Of a DNA stretch of 64,000 nucleotides, positions 60,683 through 64,000 are shown piece by piece (within the stretch, counting starts at the first letter, position 1; the number at the start of each line of letters is the position of its first letter). Source of the DNA: Corallococcus silvisoli (lineage in GTDB: Bacteria > Myxococcota > Myxococcia > Myxococcales > Myxococcaceae). The stretch spans positions 186,001 through 250,000 of the forward strand of contig NZ_JAAAPJ010000003.1 in assembly GCF_009909145.1 (NCBI RefSeq), written 5' to 3'. The position numbers and the translations under genes were made by a program. Under the pieces are notes generated by a model. That model worked only from the letters and a program-made list of their open reading frames with translations, ran no database searches and was not told the origin of the DNA.

Positions 60683-62179
60683 TCACCCCGGCCCCGCGAG
60701 CTTCGGTGCGCCGTTGCGCTCCTGGATGCGGGCCACCAGCCCCGTCGTCGAACAGCCGTCGACGTAGTCGAGGACGAGCACCCGTCCCCCCGCTTCGCGG
60801 ACACAGCGCCCACCGGGGATCTGCTCGGGGCGGTAGTCGCCGCCCTTCACCAGGACGTCGGGGACGACCCTGCACACCAGCCGCTCCGGCGTGTCCTCGC
60901 TGAAGGACACCACCCAGTCCACGGCCGCGAGCCCGGCGAGCACGCGCATGCGCTGCCCCAGCGGGTTGAGCGGCCGTGACGGGCCCTTCAACCGGCGCAC
61001 GGAGGCGTCGTCGTTGACCGCGATGATCAGCCGGTCCGCGAGGCCCGCCATCTGCTCCAGGTAGGAGACATGGCCCGCGTGCAGGATGTCGAAGCAGCCC
61101 AGCGTCAGGGCCACCGTCTCCCCCCGCGCGCGTGCGTCGCGCACGAGCTCCAGAAGGTGGTCCTCCGTGACGACGCCCCGCTTCGGCTCGCGCGGTCCGG
61201 CCACCGCCCGCCGCAGCTCCGGAAGCGTGGCGGCGCACGTGCCGCTCCGGCCCACGACCAGGCCCGCCGCCACGTTGGAGAGGGAGACCGCCTCCGGCAG
61301 GGGCACTCGCGCGGAGAGCGCCGCCGCCAGGACCGCGATGACGGTGTCGCCCGCGCCGGTGACGTCCAGGACGGCGGTCGCGGTGGCGCGCAGGTGCAGC
61401 GCGGGGTGGCCGTCCCGCAGCAGCGTCATGCCCTCCTCGCCCCGCGTGACGAGCAGCGCCTCCAGGGACAGCGTCCGCAGCAACTCCAGCCCACGTGCGA
61501 CGAGGCAGGCGTCGTCCGCGCAGGGCCCCACCACGGCCTCGAACTCGCTCCGATTGGGGACGAGCACCGTGGCCCCCGCGTAGCGCGTGAAGTCGCGGCC
61601 CTTCGGAGCCACCAGGACGGGACATCCCGCCGCGCGCGCCGCCTGGATGAAGCGCCGAGGATCGCGCAGGGTCCCCTTGCCGTAGTCGGACAGCACGACG
61701 GCGCCGGCGTCCGCGAGCAGCGGCCCGAAGCCTTCGAGCAAGCGCGCGTCGTGGCTCCCCGGCAGACCGTCCTCGAAGTCCAGGCGGATCATCGGCTGGC
61801 GCGTGCCCAGGACGCGCAGCTTGCTGACGGTGCGCACGCCCGGGGTCCGCATCACGCGCGAACACACCCGGGCCTCCGTGAGCCTCTCGTCCAGCGCCCC
61901 CGCGTCGGCGTCATCCCCGGTGATGCCCAGCACCGTGGCCTGGGCGCCCAGCGCCGCGATGTTCACCGCCACGTTGGCGGCGCCCCCCGGACGGCATTCG
62001 TCCCGCTCCACTCGCACCACGGGCACCGGCGCCTCCGGGGAGAGCCGTGACGCGGTGCCATGCCAGTAGCGGTCCAGCATCACGTCCCCGACCACCAGCA
62101 CCCGGGCGGACGCCAAGGCGGCGAGCCGCGCCTCGAGCGTGTCCCCTGCCGGGGAGTCCATTTCCAAGGGCAGGCTCAT
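60683..62179 (-). CDS. hldE: Bifunctional heptose-7-P kinase / heptose-1-P adenylyltransferase HldE
   Basis: The 498-residue protein is the standard fusion. Residues about 25-325 are a ribokinase-type kinase (VLVVGDVMLDRYWHGTASRL, GGAANVAVNIAALGAQATVL, VLDVTGAGDTVIAVLAAAL). Residues about 350-490 are the nucleotidyltransferase (TLGCFDILHAGHVSYLEQ with the H-x-G-H site, then PDVLVKGGDYRPEQIPGG). It makes ADP-heptose together with GmhA and GmhB. ATGA overlap with the upstream gene. Confidence 0.93.
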   Translation of the reverse strand: MSLPLEMDSPAGDTLEARLAALASARVLVVGDVMLDRYWHGTASRLSPEAPVPVVRVERDECRPGGAANVAVNIAALGAQATVLGITGDDADAGALDERLTEARVCSRVMRTPGVRTVSKLRVLGTRQPMIRLDFEDGLPGSHDARLLEGFGPLLADAGAVVLSDYGKGTLRDPRRFIQAARAAGCPVLVAPKGRDFTRYAGATVLVPNRSEFEAVVGPCADDACLVARGLELLRTLSLEALLVTRGEEGMTLLRDGHPALHLRATATAVLDVTGAGDTVIAVLAAALSARVPLPEAVSLSNVAAGLVVGRSGTCAATLPELRRAVAGPREPKRGVVTEDHLLELVRDARARGETVALTLGCFDILHAGHVSYLEQMAGLADRLIIAVNDDASVRRLKGPSRPLNPLGQRMRVLAGLAAVDWVVSFSEDTPERLVCRVVPDVLVKGGDYRPEQIPGGRCVREAGGRVLVLDYVDGCSTTGLVARIQERNGAPKLAGPG

Positions 62180-63705
62180 GGCCGGACTCCCGCGAGCACC
62201 CTGGCATGGGCCGCGCGGCCCTGATGGAAGCGCGGCAGGTAGACATCACGCAGGAAGGCGCGAGTGCCAGGCAGGTCGTCCCCTGGAGCAGGGGCGTGCT
62301 GGAAGGAGCCGTCCGCGGCGAAGTACTCGGGGAGGGGCGGCGTCCCGTCGTACAGGTCGCTGGCCTGGAGCGCCTCCGTCATGCGCCGGTTGCAGGTGGA
62401 GATGCGGTCGCGGATCAGCTCCGGCCAGTGACGCCACAGCGGCAGTTCGTCCCAGAGCGGGAGCAGGCGGTACGAGAGGGCCAGCAGGTGCTTCGCGTGC
62501 GGGTAGAACTCCGCGAGCCGGCGATAGCCCTCCTCGCGCGTGGCCCCCTCGTCGACGATGCCTTGGAGCAAGCCCCGGTAGAAGCCGAACAGGTCCTCGA
62601 AGTTGTCGCAGTCCTTGAGGACGAACGGGTCGACCGTGTCCGCCTTCAGCCGCGCGCGGACATCGAAGAAGGCCGAAGCGAACTCGCTGGCGTGGTCCTG
62701 TCTCAGGCCTTCCCCAGGCCGCAACGTTCCCCGCTGACGCTTGAGGCCGTAGCGCAAGGTTCCCAGGCACGCGAGCGCCCTGGAGCTGGCCAGCGCCCTC
62801 CACGCCGTCCTCAGGAACACGCCCATGTAGACGCTGGAGTCCTTCGCGCTCCGCAGGTCATCCAGGCGTGACAGGCCGCGCAATCCCTCGCGCGTGAAGA
62901 CAAGCAGGTTCGGGTCCTTGACGTCGAACACCCGCGAGCCGTCGGGGCCGTCGCGGGTGACGAGCGACTCGTAATAGTTGCCCAGGAACAGCTCCGGCGT
63001 CCCGTCCGGAAACACCCGCTGCTTCGCGCCCACGTTGAGGATGAGCTGGTGCGCGTCCAGGTCCGGCTCCATCAGCCAGGGGAAGACGTCGTAGGCGAGG
63101 ACGATGTCCCCCGCGCACCACACGAGCGCGTCGCCATCCCTCGCCTCCAGCGGCTCCACGGCGCTCCGCACGGAGTGGAAGAAGGAGAGGTGCTTCGGAT
63201 CCTCCGGGACGAAGAGCAGCTTCTCGGGGGCGTCGATGACGCGCGCTTCGAGCAGGTAGTCCCGCATCACCTCCACCACCCGCCCGACCTCGGCGGATCC
63301 GTAGACGCTGACCTGAACCCCACAGGTCGCGAAGTGGAGGATGGGCAACGCGATGACGGGAACGGTGTCGAGCACCGGGTAGAGGAACTTCAGGTCATCG
63401 ATGCCGCCCTCCCGGGTCCGCTCCATCCGCGTCGCCGCCAGCCGCACGGGGGCGCGGAGCGTGAGGCCCGCCTGCTGGTCGCGCATCCGCTGGTGGGCCA
63501 CGAGGCGCTTCTCGACGACGCACTCCAGCGCCGCTTCTCGCGACGGGAACAGCTCATGGCTCGCGGAGATGGCGACATGCCGCGCGGGCCGGAGCGCCGC
63601 CCGCGCCCCCGTCTCCTCCGAAGCGTCGGCCCAAGCCACCCGCCGACGGACGGAAGACGTGCGCCCGAGCGCCCCCGGGAGCTTCAGCGTCGTCTGCGAT
63701 TGCAT
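62176..63705 (-). CDS. Nucleotidyltransferase-like protein, paralogue 2
   Basis: The product from ATG 63705 has 509 residues (starts at 63750 or 63813 are also open). It shares long blocks with the 49144-50580 protein: RHVAISASHELFPSREAALE, KFLYPVLDTVPVIALPILHF, VQVSVYGSAEVGRVVEVMRD, LVWCAGDIVLAYDVFPWLME, GAKQRVFPDGTPELFLGNYY and a C-terminal PLWRHWPELIRDRISTCNRR. The GT-A-like segment suggests nucleotide-sugar chemistry; the C-terminal half is unknown. It is the first gene of the eleven-gene operon and overlaps hldE by 4 bp. Confidence 0.75.
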   Translation of the reverse strand: MQSQTTLKLPGALGRTSSVRRRVAWADASEETGARAALRPARHVAISASHELFPSREAALECVVEKRLVAHQRMRDQQAGLTLRAPVRLAATRMERTREGGIDDLKFLYPVLDTVPVIALPILHFATCGVQVSVYGSAEVGRVVEVMRDYLLEARVIDAPEKLLFVPEDPKHLSFFHSVRSAVEPLEARDGDALVWCAGDIVLAYDVFPWLMEPDLDAHQLILNVGAKQRVFPDGTPELFLGNYYESLVTRDGPDGSRVFDVKDPNLLVFTREGLRGLSRLDDLRSAKDSSVYMGVFLRTAWRALASSRALACLGTLRYGLKRQRGTLRPGEGLRQDHASEFASAFFDVRARLKADTVDPFVLKDCDNFEDLFGFYRGLLQGIVDEGATREEGYRRLAEFYPHAKHLLALSYRLLPLWDELPLWRHWPELIRDRISTCNRRMTEALQASDLYDGTPPLPEYFAADGSFQHAPAPGDDLPGTRAFLRDVYLPRFHQGRAAHARVLAGVRP

Positions 63706-63967
63706 GGCACCCATCCAGGTGTGGCCCCCCACCAGCGCCGAGCCGGTCATCCCCCCATGAGCAACCCGAGTGCCATTCCCTGGCAGCCACCGAAAGCGTC
63801 TGATTCCGCCCACTTGGCTTCAGGACGGACGCGCAAGCCAAAGACTGGCGTCACCGCGCGACGCGCGCGCGTCATCCAGGAACGCACCCCCTGGGCCGAC
63901 GCGATGGCCGCCGCGGGGAACAGGGCCGGAGTAGGCTGCCGGGCTCACGCCACCGGGAGTCTCCACC

Positions 63968-64000
63968 ATGGTCCGGAGTCTTGGCCTTCTCTGCGTCGTC
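63968..64000 (+). CDS. Start of a probably exported protein (cut by window edge)
   Basis: GGGAG lies 11 nt before an ATG at 63968 that opens MVRSLGLLCVV, like the first residues of a signal peptide. Only 11 codons are visible. The 262 bp between this and the operon start at 63705 should hold the promoter of the heptose operon; no clear motif was picked out there. Confidence 0.45.
   Translation, partial: MVRSLGLLCVV

Noticed and set aside
1..64000. tRNA, rRNA, riboswitch or phage genes
   Set aside because: No cloverleaf, rRNA stretch, known riboswitch core, integrase or phage structural gene was noticed on reading; a covariance-model scan was not possible.

Overview
The window is very GC-rich DNA with G/C-ending codons, many lipoproteins, TPR proteins, TonB parts and a DUF2378 gene, a family known as a myxobacterial paralogous set. 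It is most likely chromosome of a myxobacterium (Myxococcota, Corallococcus/Myxococcus type). No rRNA, tRNA, transposase, integrase or CRISPR array was seen.

Layout. (1) 1-8.1 kb, minus strand: one eight-gene transcription unit running PstS-like binding protein, small lipoprotein, OprO/P-type porin, lipoprotein, ExbB, ExbD, TonB and a TonB-dependent receptor cut by the window edge; together they look like a self-energised outer-membrane uptake system, possibly for phosphate. (2) 8.4-18.8 kb: TPR lipoprotein, DbpA helicase, a TetR/DUF1304 divergent pair with a clear operator, an FmdE-domain lipoprotein, an ECF sigma / zinc-finger anti-sigma / exported caspase operon with a divergent Cys-rich lipoprotein, and a MarR-MFS-isochorismatase unit with a perfect operator palindrome. 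(3) 18.7-20.5 kb: a lipoprotein nuclease-toxin / SMI1-KNR4 immunity pair bracketed by a perfect 283-bp direct repeat; the insertion duplicated the end of a methyltransferase gene. (4) 20.3-33.2 kb: metabolic and envelope genes (Ap4A phosphorylase-like, TPR protein, DUF2378, FUSC exporter, glycoside hydrolase, glycosyltransferase-like protein, MFS). (5) 33.2-43.4 kb: an accessory-looking stretch with remnants of a MacB-type ABC transporter, three copies of a dispersed repeat, an AraC regulator, a lower-GC large zinc-ribbon protein of unknown function, a tiny eight-cysteine secreted peptide, an ELW-x-x-DGT repeat lipoprotein, and a GST/LysR divergent pair. (6) 43.4-48.8 kb: ordinary housekeeping and surface genes. 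(7) 49.1-63.7 kb: a specialised heptose locus. Eleven tightly overlapping minus-strand genes encode GmhA, GmhB, HldE, an IMPase-family phosphatase, a P-loop kinase, a class III aminotransferase, two FAD oxidoreductases, a GT9 glycosyltransferase, an MtnK-family kinase and a nucleotidyltransferase-like protein; a paralogue of the last one and an orphan gene lie just beyond on the plus strand.

The strongest candidates for something undescribed are the heptose/amino-sugar operon with its twin nucleotidyltransferase-like proteins, the toxin-immunity cassette inside a perfect direct repeat, and the predicted outer-membrane caspase encoded with its own sigma/anti-sigma pair. All functions are read from sequence by eye; nothing was checked against a database.
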